From: Arthrobacter globiformis
GTDB taxonomy: Bacteria; Actinomycetota; Actinomycetes; Actinomycetales; Micrococcaceae
Direction: 5' to 3'
NCBI RefSeq assembly: GCF_030817195.1
Contig: NZ_JAUSYZ010000001.1
Location: forward strand, 4,402,001-4,466,000
DNA: 64,000 nt
Shown one piece after another: positions 17,808 through 28,713 of this stretch (position 1 is its first letter; each line of letters begins with the position of its first letter). The notes beneath the pieces are model-generated. The model saw only the letters and a list, made by a program, of their open reading frames with translations, ran no database searches and was not told where the DNA came from. A program made the position numbers and the translations under genes.

Positions 17808-17950
17808 TTCTTCTCCGTACGTCTGGGGAGCATCTGCGGTCTGCTGGCCTCGATTTTACCCAGCCAGCTAGAAAGTACCCGGGAACCAATTAGCCTATGC
17901 CCACAAAAAATTCCGTGCTGCACGGAATCATTCGCGGCCCCACCATGGGC

Positions 17951-19843
<1,893 letters not shown>

Positions 19844-20217
19844 GGGCCATACGCTACAGGGAGAACTGACTTTTCATCATTTCGTAACAGTTAGGACAAG
19901 CTTCGAATTGCTGACTTTCAGTTCACATTTGCGGCACTTCTTAGGTGCCTTGGTTCCATGAACTCAGCCGCTACTCCTGCTTCCCTGCTTCGAACTACAT
20001 TCGCCTGACACTGCTGGCAGACACCTACAAACTGGTGGGGGCAGTCCAAGGGACCATCCCCTTCCCCGCGAGGCAACGATACTTTCACTCGGCCTGTATA
20101 TCGCCGTGAGCGTAGATAATCAATTCGAGTTGGCGATTGACAAATTCCGCCGCGGGGAAACTATATAGATCCACGTCGCATCGGCAGGGAAGTTCTCGTG
20201 GGCTGATGGTTGTGAGA
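19844..20217. other. Upstream region of glmS, no gene
   Basis: About 375 bases between the glmS start and the end of the E2 gene. Lower GC than its flanks and expected to carry the glmS promoter. A plus-strand TTGACA (20,137) and TATATA (20,162) pair is 19 bases apart and faces the E2 3' end; too wide to call. Confidence 0.4.
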
Positions 20218-21750
20218 CTACAGATCAGCCAAGACGGAGCCCGGGGTCTCGATTGCATCTGCGACGCACCGCAGGAATCCAGCCGCGGTGCCGCCGTCAC
20301 AGACCCTGTGGTCAAAGGTCAGCGTCAATTCCATGACTTTGCGGACGGCGAGTTCACCCCCGATTACCCAGGGCTTATCTAGGATCCGGCCTACGCCCAG
20401 TATCGCCGCCTCCGGGTAGTTGATGATTGCTGCTGAACCGTCCACCCCGAACACGCCATAGTTGTTCAGCGTGAAGGTTCCGCTGCCCAGTTCAGCCGGC
20501 GTTGCTTTGCCGTCACGAGCGATGTCTGTGAGTCGCTTGATCTCTGAGTCCAGTTCGCGGGCAGTGGATCTGTCCGCATTGCGAATGGAAGGGACCACGA
20601 GGCCTCGATCCGTTTGCGCTGCGAATCCGAGGTTGACCCCGTCGAATGACAGAATCTCCTGCGATTCGCCACCGGATGTGTCCTCCGCGGTTACGAAGCG
20701 GGTGTTCAGCTCGGGGTATTTCTTCAAACCCGCTATTACAAAGCGCGCGATGAATGCGAGAAGTCCTGGCGTGTTGTGCGGGTCGGACTTCTTGAGCCCT
20801 GCGCGCAGCTCAACCAGAGCGGTTGCGTCAACATCTACCCAGACTGTGGCTTCCGGAATTTCCGAGCGGCTGCGGGCCATGTTGGTGGCTACCGCCTTGC
20901 GGACACCGCGGACAGGTGTGCGGGTGGTGATTCCGAGGCCGGTACGAGGGTCGATTGCATATTTTGTTCCGACAGGCTCAACCAGCGACCGGGGCTCGGT
21001 TTCAGCAGGTTTAGTCTCGACAGGCTCAATCGCCGGCTTAGTGATAGCCGCTTCAACGTCGCGGCGCATAATCAGGCCGCTGTCTCCCGAACCGTGCACC
21101 TGTCCGAGGTCGACGCCATGCTCTTTCGCCATCCGCCGCACGAGCGGCGAGATTACGGCACCCAGTTTGCCGGGGACCCGAGTGCGCTGGAGAAGGAGAT
21201 CATCGGCTGAGGTGGTCAGCTTGTCGTCGGCGCCTCTGGTTGCGACAGGCTCAACCTGCGATAGAGTTCGCCGGGGGCGGCTCCGGCGAACGGTGGCAGC
21301 GCCGCCCGGGGTTCCATAACCGATGAGGACGTTGCCCGAACCTGCCTTTTCTTCCGCGCGGTAGCTTTCGGCTGCCGCGGTTTCTGCGGTTTTGCTTGCG
21401 GCCCGGGTTTCGACAGACTCAACCACCGGTGCTTGATTTTCGACGGACTCGGTCTCGACAGATTCAACCAACGGGACTTTGCTTTCGGTCGGGTCGACCA
21501 CTGAACTTGCAGGTGTCACCGAGATCAAGGGCTTTCCGACATCGAGGGTTTGCCCAGGTTCACCGTGCAGCTCAGCGACGGTACCCGCGTACGGGGAGGG
21601 GACCTCCACCACGGACTTCGCCGTTTCCACTTCGGCAATCGGCTGGTCTACTCGGATCTCGTCGCCCACTGCCACGAGCCAGTTCACGAGTTCGGCTTCG
21701 GTGAGGCCCTCGCCGAGGTCCGGCAGGAGGAATACTTTGGTTACGCTCAT
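20218..21750 (-). CDS. bkdC: Dihydrolipoamide acyltransferase (E2) of a 2-oxo acid dehydrogenase, bkd type
   Basis: About 510 residues from the ATG giving MSVTKVFLLPDLGEGLTEAE. Lipoyl domain about 1-80 with lipoylated Lys45 (ETAKSVVEV); peripheral-subunit-binding domain near the middle (SPLVRRMAKEHGVDL ... RRDVEAAI); C-terminal catalytic domain with FDHRVCDGG, carrying the active-site His and Asp. The two linkers are built of repeated VE(S/P)VET-like words encoded by copies of a dispersed GACAGGCTCAA nucleotide repeat (see the repeat entry). Forms the core of the complex with the E1 genes just upstream in the same operon; no E3 gene is present locally. Confidence 0.9.
   Translation of the reverse strand: MSVTKVFLLPDLGEGLTEAELVNWLVAVGDEIRVDQPIAEVETAKSVVEVPSPYAGTVAELHGEPGQTLDVGKPLISVTPASSVVDPTESKVPLVESVETESVENQAPVVESVETRAASKTAETAAAESYRAEEKAGSGNVLIGYGTPGGAATVRRSRPRRTLSQVEPVATRGADDKLTTSADDLLLQRTRVPGKLGAVISPLVRRMAKEHGVDLGQVHGSGDSGLIMRRDVEAAITKPAIEPVETKPAETEPRSLVEPVGTKYAIDPRTGLGITTRTPVRGVRKAVATNMARSRSEIPEATVWVDVDATALVELRAGLKKSDPHNTPGLLAFIARFVIAGLKKYPELNTRFVTAEDTSGGESQEILSFDGVNLGFAAQTDRGLVVPSIRNADRSTARELDSEIKRLTDIARDGKATPAELGSGTFTLNNYGVFGVDGSAAIINYPEAAILGVGRILDKPWVIGGELAVRKVMELTLTFDHRVCDGGTAAGFLRCVADAIETPGSVLADL
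20967..21474. repeat. Copies of a dispersed GACAGGCTCAA element inside the E2 linkers
   Basis: Related words at 20,967, 21,015, 21,241, 21,407 and 21,453, plus a degenerate one at 21,435, approximate (T/C)TTCGACAGGCTCAACCA followed by CCGG. A further copy lies at 42,792 next to another gene. All E2 copies are in one orientation and in frame, so each adds about six residues (VEPVET or VESVET) to the flexible linkers. Confidence 0.8.
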
Positions 21751-21754
21751 CTGA

Positions 21755-22868
21755 TCAGTCTTCCCACTGGAGGTCGTCAACGGCGTCGAGGATGCGGTCC
21801 ACGCCGGGCAGGTAATAGTGCTCGAGTTTCGGCGCCGGGTACGGAACGTCGAATCCGGTGACACGGCGGATCGGTGCCGCCAGATGGTGAAAACAGCGTT
21901 CCTGGACCCGAGCCACGATCTCCGACGACACCGACGCGAAGCCGTGCGCCTCGGCGATCACCACGGCACGGCCGGTCTTCCGGACGGAGACGGCGACGGT
22001 TTCGTCGTCGAACGGCACGATGGTTCGGATGTCGATGACCTCCAGCGAGCGGGCCCTCCTCGGCAGCTGCGGCGGCTGCGGCGAGGGCCGTTGGGACGGA
22101 AGGACCATAAGCGATCAGTGTTGCGTCCGTCCCGGAGCGGGCGACGGCGGCGCAACCCTCAGTCGACGTTCCGCGGTCGGTCTTCGCTTCATGGTCCCGA
22201 CGGAGTCTTTCCAGATCCACCAGGTCCCTGGACCAGTAGAGCTTCTTGGGTTCCATGAACATCACGGGGTCATCCGATTCGATAGCCTCGCGGAGCATGA
22301 GGTAAGCATCCGCCACCGTGGCCGGCGTGTAGACCTTCAGCCCGGCTGTATGGGCGTAGTAGGACTCGGAGGAATCGCAGTGGTGCTCCACTCCCCCAAT
22401 GCCGCCGGCATAGGGAATGCGGATGACCATGGGCAGTTTCACTCGGCCCTTGGTGCGGTTATGCATCTTGGCCACGTGGCTGACGATTTGCTCGAAGGCA
22501 GGGTAGGCGAAGGCGTCGAACTGCATCTCGATGACCGGCCGCATGCCGTTGATGGCCATGCCCACCGCCATGCCGACGATCCCGGACTCGGCCAGGGGCG
22601 TGTCGAAGCAGCGCTGCTCACCGAAGGTGGCCATCAGCCCATCAGTGATGCGGAAGACCCCGCCCAGCTTGCCGACGTCCTCGCCGAACACTAGGACAGC
22701 CTCGTCTGCCTGCATCGCGTGCGCCATGGCCGTGTTCAGTGCCTTGGCCATGGTGACGGGTTGCGGGCCCGCTGCCTCGGCAGTGGCCGCGGCCGAGGCG
22801 GCTGCCCGGGCTGTGGCGGAGCTGACGTTGCCGTTCGCCTCGGACGACGTGGTGATGGTGGGGCTCAT
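21755..22868 (-). pseudogene. bkdB: 2-oxo acid dehydrogenase E1 beta subunit, frameshifted (bkdB type)
   Basis: The 5' part is a normal transketolase-like E1 beta: ALNTAMAHAMQADEAVLVFG, DTPLAESGIVGMAVG, EMQFDAFAYPAFEQIVSH, PYAGGIGGVEHHCDS. At GGGCCC (22,051-22,056) the frame slips: the strict frame ends in Arg-rich sequence at 21,777, while the next frame resumes exactly where the family should, SLEVIDIRTIVPFDDETV, through to the C-terminus at 21,755. Removing one C from the run restores a protein of about 370 residues. The start overlaps the E1 alpha stop by four bases (ATGA), and E1 alpha and E2 are intact, so a base error in the run is as likely as real loss. Confidence 0.8.
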
Positions 22869-24121
22869 TCGGAGGCCTCCGTAGTGGATGGAGCGCCGGC
22901 GGCGTCGCGGGCGAGTTCGTCGGCGAGCAGGGCCGACTGTTCGTTGAGTTGCGGTGTCGGCGCGGAGAAGACGTACTTGAACAGGTCCTGCGGATCGACG
23001 GGGACATCCTCGCCGAGGCCGCTACGGAGCTGCGTGGCAACCGCTTCCGCCTTGTCCGCGATCCGGGCTTCACCGTCGTCGTCCAGCAGTCCCCTACCGG
23101 AGAGGTACGTCCTCATCCGGGTGAGTGGATCCCGGGCCAGCCATTGGGCCACCTCGCTGTCCTGCCGGTAACGGGTGGCGTCGTCGGCGTTGGTGTGGGC
23201 CTGCATGCGGTAGGTGTGCGCCTCCACCAGCAGCGGGCCAGAGCGTTCGCGGGCGAGCTTGACGGCACGGTCCAGGACGGCGAGGAGCGCGACGACGTCG
23301 TTGCCGTCCACCCGTTCGCCGGCCATGCCATAACCCACGGCCTTGTGCGCCAGCGATGGAGCGACGGACTGATGCGCCAGGGGCACGGAGATGGCGTACT
23401 GGTTATTCTGCACGAAGAAGACGACGGGAAGGTGGAAAACGGCGGCGAAGTTGAGGGCCTCGTGGAAGTCACCCTCGCTGGTGGCACCGTCGCCGCACAT
23501 GGCCAGGACCACGGTGTCCTCCCCGCGGAGCTTGGCGGCACGGGCGACGCCGACGGCGTGAAGCAGCTGGGTGGTGAGCGGCGTGCACTGGATACCAACC
23601 TTGTGCTCCAGCGGATCGTAGCCGCCGTGCCAGTCGCCGCGGAAGATGGTCATGGCCTGGACGGGGTCCACGCCGCGGGCCATGACTGCCACCGCATCAC
23701 GGTACGTGGGAAACATCCAGTCGCCGGCCGCGAGGCACAGGGCGGCCGCCACCTGGCAGGCCTCCTGCCCGTGGCTTGAAGGGTAGACCGCCATGCGGCC
23801 CTGCCTCACCAGGGCCGAGTTTTGGTCATTGACCCGGCGCCCGATAACGAGTTGCTCGTAGGCGGCCAGGAGTTCCTCGTCGCCGGGCAGCGGATACTCG
23901 TGGCCCGGCTCGGCGCCCTGTTCGGAATGGTGCTGGAGATTGCCGTCCTGGTCCACCATTTGAATCTGATGGCGAGCGGGCAGCATGTAGTCCTCGGCGG
24001 TGATGCCGAACTTGCGCACGGCCTCGGCGGCTGCGTCGGGCAGGTACGTGTCCTCGGCCTGTTCAGGTCCGGGGTCAACCTGCGTCGTGCCGGGGCCAGG
24101 GTGGTCTGCGGAGATCGTCAT
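22865..24121 (-). CDS. bkdA: 2-oxo acid dehydrogenase E1 alpha subunit, branched-chain type
   Basis: 418 residues. The thiamine-diphosphate motif is complete (GDGATSEGDFHEALNFAAVF ... NNQYAIS). The phosphorylation-loop-like region (HTYRMQAHTNADDATRYR) and HSEQGAEPGHEYPLP are typical of branched-chain rather than AceE-type E1 enzymes. Decarboxylates the 2-oxo acid and transfers the acyl group to lipoyl-E2. First gene of the operon E1alpha-E1beta-E2, transcribed away from an Lrp-family regulator that begins 160 bases upstream. Good ribosome site AGAAGGACGG. Confidence 0.92.
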   Translation of the reverse strand: MTISADHPGPGTTQVDPGPEQAEDTYLPDAAAEAVRKFGITAEDYMLPARHQIQMVDQDGNLQHHSEQGAEPGHEYPLPGDEELLAAYEQLVIGRRVNDQNSALVRQGRMAVYPSSHGQEACQVAAALCLAAGDWMFPTYRDAVAVMARGVDPVQAMTIFRGDWHGGYDPLEHKVGIQCTPLTTQLLHAVGVARAAKLRGEDTVVLAMCGDGATSEGDFHEALNFAAVFHLPVVFFVQNNQYAISVPLAHQSVAPSLAHKAVGYGMAGERVDGNDVVALLAVLDRAVKLARERSGPLLVEAHTYRMQAHTNADDATRYRQDSEVAQWLARDPLTRMRTYLSGRGLLDDDGEARIADKAEAVATQLRSGLGEDVPVDPQDLFKYVFSAPTPQLNEQSALLADELARDAAGAPSTTEASE

Positions 24122-24280
24122 TGGTCCGTCCTTCTGTAGCCACTATTCACTTTCAGTATCGTCCCGGACGATGTTTCGTATCCAGTGTCAGCGCGAATCG
24201 TGGAGAAGTACGCTCCAATCCCCTACCCTGAAAGACAAATCTTAAGTATGAGCCAGATAACCATTAGGAGTTGTGGACAA

Positions 24281-24745
24281 ATGGCTGAACCGGACGATGA
24301 GAATACGGCGGTGCCACTTGACGATGTGGACCGCAACATCATTGCCGAACTGACCCGGGACGGCCGGATTTCGGTAACTCAGGTGGCTGAGAACGTCCAT
24401 ATTTCCCGGGCCCACGCCTACACACGGATTGCGCGGCTGACCGGTCAGGGCGTACTGACGAAGTTCACGGCATTAGTTGATCCCATAAAGGCCGGCCTCA
24501 AGTCCTCGGCCTACGTCACGCTCAAGGTGCAGCAGCACTCATGGCGGGAGCTACGGGAGCAGTTGTGCGCTATTCCCGAGATACACCATATCGCGCTCGT
24601 GGGTGGGGACTTTGACGTCGTCCTGCTGGTGCGAGCCACGGACAACGTGCACCTGCGGCGGGTAATTTTCGACCAACTGCAGTCCATGGCGGGCGTGTTG
24701 GATACGCAGACGTTTCTGGTTTTTGAGGACGTGGATACGCGCTGA
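24281..24745 (+). CDS. Lrp/AsnC-family transcriptional regulator, divergent from the bkd operon
   Basis: 154 residues from the ATG at 24,281, with TAGGAG at 24,265-24,270; an in-frame ATG at 24,248 has no ribosome site. N-terminal helix-turn-helix (LDDVDRNIIAELTRDGRISV ... SRAHAYTRIARLTGQGVL) and C-terminal RAM/AsnC ligand-binding domain (KSSAYVTLKV ... GGDFDVVLLVRATD ... LQSMAGVLDTQTFLVFE). Gene arrangement matches BkdR/Lrp control of branched-chain oxo-acid dehydrogenases, where a branched-chain amino acid or oxo acid is the effector. Control of the neighbour is inferred from divergence only. Confidence 0.88.
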   Translation: MAEPDDENTAVPLDDVDRNIIAELTRDGRISVTQVAENVHISRAHAYTRIARLTGQGVLTKFTALVDPIKAGLKSSAYVTLKVQQHSWRELREQLCAIPEIHHIALVGGDFDVVLLVRATDNVHLRRVIFDQLQSMAGVLDTQTFLVFEDVDTR

Positions 24746-24811
24746 CCTATGCATGGACCCCCACTGTTAACAGCGTAGCCTCAGCCAGGTCAGACACCCG
24801 CAGCAGCGATG

Positions 24812-25591
24812 TCATCCCTTGAATTGCGGCTCGCGCTTTTCCTGGAACGCCCGGAAGCCCTCGGCATAGTCCTCGCTCTTGCAGAGCCGCGCTTGCTCGG
24901 CGTTCTCCTCTTGCATCGACGTCCACAGACCCAGGCGCTGGTCGCGGATGTGCGCCACCAGTTCCTTGCTGGCCTTGAACGCACCTGTCGCGCCGGTCGC
25001 CACCTTCGCCACGATGGAACGCGTGGTGTCCAGCAGCTCGTCCGCTGGCAGAGCCCTGCTAAACATCCCCTGAGCCACAGCTTCGACGCCGGAGATCAGC
25101 TCCGCCGTGTAGATCAGGTCCAGCGTCCGGTGCATGCCCATCCGCTCGGTGAAGTACCAGTGCCCGCCCGAGTCCAGCGTGGCTCCCAGCTTGGCGAACG
25201 GCGAGCCGAACTTCGCGTTCTCCGCCACGTAGACCACGTCAGTAGCGAGCAACAGCCCCAGGCCCACGCCCAAACATGCCCCTTGGGCCGCGGCGAAGGT
25301 CGGCGCCGGGAACGAGCTCATCTTCTGCAGCAGCGGCTGCACCAGCCCGCCCAGGTACGCCTCGGCGTCGTCGCTCTCCGGGGTCACGCCGGCAATGTCC
25401 CGACCCGCGCAGAAGGCGCGGCCCTCTCCCCTGAGCAGCAGCGCCCGCACCTCACTGCGCGAGGCGGCGGCAGCGGCGTCGTCGTACGCCTGGGACAGCT
25501 CCACCAGCGCCTGCTCGTCCAGCGAGTTCAGCTTCTGCGGGGCGTTCAGGACCACTTCGGCGACGCCGTCGGCAATGGAAAGGGAAATCAT
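24812..25591 (-). CDS. Enoyl-CoA hydratase/isomerase family protein of the phenylacetate cluster (PaaG-like)
   Basis: 259 residues. Crotonase fold: RAFCAGRDIAG is the first oxyanion-hole segment and AAAQGACLGVGLGLLLATD the second. Lies 39 bases after paaE on the same strand with ribosome site AAAGGAG, so it is probably the last gene of the paa operon. In that pathway it would be either the 1,2-epoxyphenylacetyl-CoA isomerase (PaaG) or the hydratase (PaaF). The Asp-rich GRDI and the GSPFAKLGATLD region favour PaaG, but this is a guess. Confidence 0.85.
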   Translation of the reverse strand: MISLSIADGVAEVVLNAPQKLNSLDEQALVELSQAYDDAAAAASRSEVRALLLRGEGRAFCAGRDIAGVTPESDDAEAYLGGLVQPLLQKMSSFPAPTFAAAQGACLGVGLGLLLATDVVYVAENAKFGSPFAKLGATLDSGGHWYFTERMGMHRTLDLIYTAELISGVEAVAQGMFSRALPADELLDTTRSIVAKVATGATGAFKASKELVAHIRDQRLGLWTSMQEENAEQARLCKSEDYAEGFRAFQEKREPQFKG

Positions 25592-25630
25592 GGCTGCTCC
25601 TTTGAGACCGGGAAAGGGCGGGACGGAATA

Positions 25631-26857
25631 CTACACGTCGAAGTCGACGGAGACTTCCTTGCTGGTGGGGTGGCTCTGGCAGGTCAGGACGTAGCCCTTG
25701 TCCAGCTCATCCTGCTCCAGCGCGTAGTTTTCGTCCATGGTCACAGTGCCGGTGACCACCTTGGCGCGGCAGGTGCCGCAGACTCCCCCGGCGCACGCGA
25801 ACGGAACGTCCGGGCGGACCCGCAGCGCGGCGTTGAGGATGGACTCCCGGGCATGCGTGGGGCTAGCCACCTCGCCCTGCAGGCCGTCCAGCTTAAAGGT
25901 GATCTTGTAGGTCTCCTTGGACTCGTCCTCGACGACGGGACGGCCGGCGTTGCCCTCGGGGCGGTCCGGCTTGCCGGAGGTGAACAGCTCGAACCGGACG
26001 TGCTCCGGCTTCACGCCGCGCTCGGCCAGGGTGTCCCGGCACAGCTGCACCAGCTCGAACGGCCCGCACAGGAACCACTCGTCCACGTCGTCCGCGTGGA
26101 TGGCGGTGCCCAGCAGCGCCCGCAGCTTCTCGGCGTCGATCCGGCCGCTCAGCAGCGGCGCGATCCGCTGCTCGCGGGACAGCACGTGGTGCAGCGCCAG
26201 GCGCGACGGGTACTTGTCTTTCAGGTCCGCGAGCTCCTCCAGGAACATCACGTCCATGGCCGCCTTGTTGGCGTAGATCAGGTCGAACCGGGTGTCCGGG
26301 CTGGCGGCCAGCAGCGTCCGGGCGATCGCGATCACCGGCGTGATGCCCGAGCCCGCGGCGATCGCCACGAAGTTCCCCGGCTCCCCCGCCAGGTCCTCCG
26401 GATGGTTCATCGAATTCATGACGTTCTGGTCCACGGCCTGCCCGTCCCGGCCGTGCTTGGACACGAACGCGCCCATGGGGCTCATGACCTCCAGGGTGTC
26501 CCCGGCCTTCAGCTCGGCGTTGGCCCACGTGGAGAACAGCCCGCCCAAGTCCTTCTTGATGGCCACCCGGATCTCGCTGCTGCCGTCCGCGAAGCTGCGC
26601 GGCTCGGCGCAGATCGAGTAGCTGCGGCGGATCTCCTTCGGCTCGCCGTTCTCGTCCGGGAGCGTGGTGCGCAGGGCGACGTACTGGCCCGGCAGGTAGT
26701 CGAACTGCCCGGCGAGCTCGGCCGGCACCGCGAAGGTCACCTCGATGGCATCGTCGGTGAGCCGGCGCACCTCCGCCACGGTGAGGGAATGGAAGGACGG
26801 ACGACGGCGGCCGGTGGCCTGCGCCGATTCGGCGGCAGTCTGGCGGACAACAGGCAT
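25631..26857 (-). CDS. paaE: 1,2-phenylacetyl-CoA epoxidase, reductase subunit PaaE
   Basis: 408 residues. FNR-like FAD domain (RRSYSICAEP), NAD-binding domain (IAAGSGITPVIAIARTLLA ... LCGPFELVQLC) and a C-terminal plant-type 2Fe-2S ferredoxin domain with its four Cys (CAGGVCGTCRAKV and, later, LTCQSHP). Delivers electrons from NADPH to the PaaAC di-iron monooxygenase that epoxidises the aromatic ring of phenylacetyl-CoA. Ten bases after paaD. The standard length for the family is about 355-400, so this one is at the long end. Confidence 0.95.
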   Translation of the reverse strand: MPVVRQTAAESAQATGRRRPSFHSLTVAEVRRLTDDAIEVTFAVPAELAGQFDYLPGQYVALRTTLPDENGEPKEIRRSYSICAEPRSFADGSSEIRVAIKKDLGGLFSTWANAELKAGDTLEVMSPMGAFVSKHGRDGQAVDQNVMNSMNHPEDLAGEPGNFVAIAAGSGITPVIAIARTLLAASPDTRFDLIYANKAAMDVMFLEELADLKDKYPSRLALHHVLSREQRIAPLLSGRIDAEKLRALLGTAIHADDVDEWFLCGPFELVQLCRDTLAERGVKPEHVRFELFTSGKPDRPEGNAGRPVVEDESKETYKITFKLDGLQGEVASPTHARESILNAALRVRPDVPFACAGGVCGTCRAKVVTGTVTMDENYALEQDELDKGYVLTCQSHPTSKEVSVDFDV

Positions 26858-26867
26858 GGGAAATTCC

Positions 26868-27413
26868 TTACAGGACTTTGAAGTAGTCGAACGGTTCCCT
26901 GCAGTCCTGGCACACGTACAGCGCCTTGCAGGAGGTGGAACCGAAACGGGTGAGTTCCTTGGTGTTCAGGGACGAGCACTGCGGGCACTTCACGGCCAGG
27001 CTGAGCCGGACCGGCCCGTTGTGGCCCAGGGCCGCGCGGCCCGACGGCGGGGCGATGCCGTACTCCCGCAGCTTGGCCTTGCCGGCGTCCGTCATCCAGT
27101 CCGTGGTCCAGGCCGGGCTCAGTACGAGTTCCACGTGCACGCTGGGATAGCCCTCCTTGTGGAAGGCGGCCTTCAGGTCGTCGCGGATGGCGTCCATCGC
27201 GGGGCAGCCCGAGTACGTGGGCGTGATGGTGACCTGCACGGCGGGCACCGGCCCACCGTCGTCGAACAGCCTCACGCTGCGCAGGATGCCGAGGTCCTCG
27301 ATGGTGAGCACCGGGATCTCGGGGTCGCAGACCGTGGCGGCGATGTCCCACGCCTTCTGCTCGGCGGTGACGCCGGTCTTGGTTTCGAAGTCCGAGATGT
27401 ACACGGCAGTCAC
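26868..27413 (-). CDS. paaD: 1,2-phenylacetyl-CoA epoxidase accessory subunit PaaD
   Basis: 181 residues. Residues about 20-110 are a MIP18/DUF59 domain (VCDPEIPVLTIEDLGILRSV ... TPTYSGCPAMDAI), linked to iron-sulfur cluster assembly. The C-terminus is a zinc ribbon with two CxxC pairs (CPQC and CQDC). Needed for maturation of the epoxidase, probably the PaaE cluster. Its ATG overlaps the paaC stop by four bases. Confidence 0.95.
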   Translation of the reverse strand: MTAVYISDFETKTGVTAEQKAWDIAATVCDPEIPVLTIEDLGILRSVRLFDDGGPVPAVQVTITPTYSGCPAMDAIRDDLKAAFHKEGYPSVHVELVLSPAWTTDWMTDAGKAKLREYGIAPPSGRAALGHNGPVRLSLAVKCPQCSSLNTKELTRFGSTSCKALYVCQDCREPFDYFKVL

Positions 27414-28324
27414 CAGCTTGCTCCGGGATGCTCCCGGGCCAGTACCTGCATCTCGGCCAGGATATAGCCCAGGTGTTCGGAGTGCCTGCCCTGGCGCCCG
27501 CCGCCCGGCGCGAACGGCACGTCGGGGACGTCCAGCTCCGCCTCTTTGAGGACTTCGCCGGTGAGGCGGTCAAAGTCCGCCCTCAGGCTGGAAGGCTCGA
27601 CGGCGGCGCCCGCCTCAGCGAGTCGGGTCACCAGCTCGTCGTCCTCGAAGAGTTCGCCGATGTACGGCCAGATGAGCTTCAGGCCGTGGATCATCCTCTG
27701 GCGGGATTCCTCGGTGCCTCCGGCCAAGCGCAGCACCCACTGGGCGCTGTGGTCGCGGTGGTAGTCCACTTCCTTCACGGCCTTCGCGGCGATGGCAGCC
27801 AGGGTGGCGTCGGTGGACTCGGTCAGCCGGCGATAGAGCTCGAACTGGTAGTAGCTCACCACGAACTGCCGTGCGATGGTGACGGCGAAGTCACCGTTGG
27901 GCTGCTCGAACAGGTGCGCGGAGCGGAACTCGTGCTCGCGGCGGAAGTAGGCGAGGTCGTCCTCACTCTTCTCCCAGGCGCCGCCGGCGTAGCTCAGGAA
28001 ACTCCGGGCGTGGCCCAGCTGGTCCAGGGCGATGTTGCCCAGGGCCACGTCCTCCTCCAGCTCCGGTGCGCGGGAGATCCAGTGACCCAGGCGCTGGGCG
28101 AGGATCAGGGCGTCGTCGCCGAGGCGCAACGCGTACTCGGCCACGTCCTCGGTGGGCTTGGCCAGGCCGGTGCGGACCTCGAGCGCGATGTCCTCCGGGC
28201 GGAGCGCGTTGCCCGGGGTGATGCGGGTGGCGCTGGCCGACCCGTCGCCGCTGGCACCTGCGCCCGCGACGCCGACGGAAATGTCGCCGTGGCCTGTGGT
28301 TTCTTGTGTTTCCGGAGCCGTCAC
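27410..28324 (-). CDS. paaC: 1,2-phenylacetyl-CoA epoxidase structural subunit PaaC
   Basis: 304 residues from the GTG at 28,324, which overlaps the paaB stop (GTGA). Ferritin-like four-helix fold; EDVALGNIALDQLGHAR and EVDYHRDHSAQWVLRLAGG are the degenerate counterparts of the di-iron helices found in PaaA, so PaaC is structural and not catalytic. An unusually long Gly/Ala-rich N-terminal extension of about 45 residues precedes the conserved part. The larger open frame upstream of 28,324 overlaps paaB and is not coding. Confidence 0.94.
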   Translation of the reverse strand: MTAPETQETTGHGDISVGVAGAGASGDGSASATRITPGNALRPEDIALEVRTGLAKPTEDVAEYALRLGDDALILAQRLGHWISRAPELEEDVALGNIALDQLGHARSFLSYAGGAWEKSEDDLAYFRREHEFRSAHLFEQPNGDFAVTIARQFVVSYYQFELYRRLTESTDATLAAIAAKAVKEVDYHRDHSAQWVLRLAGGTEESRQRMIHGLKLIWPYIGELFEDDELVTRLAEAGAAVEPSSLRADFDRLTGEVLKEAELDVPDVPFAPGGGRQGRHSEHLGYILAEMQVLAREHPGASW

Positions 28325-28713
28325 AGGTGCTTCACCCCTTCGCTCTTGGTGTAGTACGTGGCGTGCCGGTAGTCCTTGCCCTGCGGCGACTCGAAGAACG
28401 AGCCCTTGGCGTCGGGGTCGCTGGAGGCGATGGCCTCCGCCGGGACCACCCAGATGGACACGCCCTCGTTGCGGCGGGTGTACAGGTCTCGGGCATTGCG
28501 CAGGGCCATGGCGGCATCCGGCGCGTGCAGGCTGCCGGCGTGCACGTGGGACAGCCCGCGGCTGGACCGGACGAAGACCTCCCAGAGTGGCCAAACGCTG
28601 CTGTGCAGCGGGGCTTCCTCGCTGGGAGCCGGCTGGGCCGGGACCTTGGCGGCGGAGCTTTCTACTGCTCCGGCGGAGCTGGCCGGTACTTCTGGGTTGC
28701 CGTGGGGACTCAT
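28321..28713 (-). CDS. paaB: 1,2-phenylacetyl-CoA epoxidase subunit PaaB
   Basis: 130 residues. Conserved WEVFVRSSRGLSHVHAGSLH and DAAMALRNARDLYTRR with the terminal FFESPQGKDYRHATYYT mark PaaB, the small bridging subunit of the ring epoxidase. The first ~38 residues are Ala/Pro-rich and extra compared with most homologues. Overlaps the end of paaA by four bases, so translation is coupled. Confidence 0.95.
   Translation of the reverse strand: MSPHGNPEVPASSAGAVESSAAKVPAQPAPSEEAPLHSSVWPLWEVFVRSSRGLSHVHAGSLHAPDAAMALRNARDLYTRRNEGVSIWVVPAEAIASSDPDAKGSFFESPQGKDYRHATYYTKSEGVKHL

Noticed and set aside
20137..20167. Plus-strand promoter TTGACA/TATATA facing the E2 3' end
   Set aside because: Spacing of 19 and no gene or structured element downstream.
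24809..26881. 690-residue plus-strand ORF opposite paaE and the enoyl-CoA hydratase
   Set aside because: Shadow of two well-identified genes; no family resemblance.
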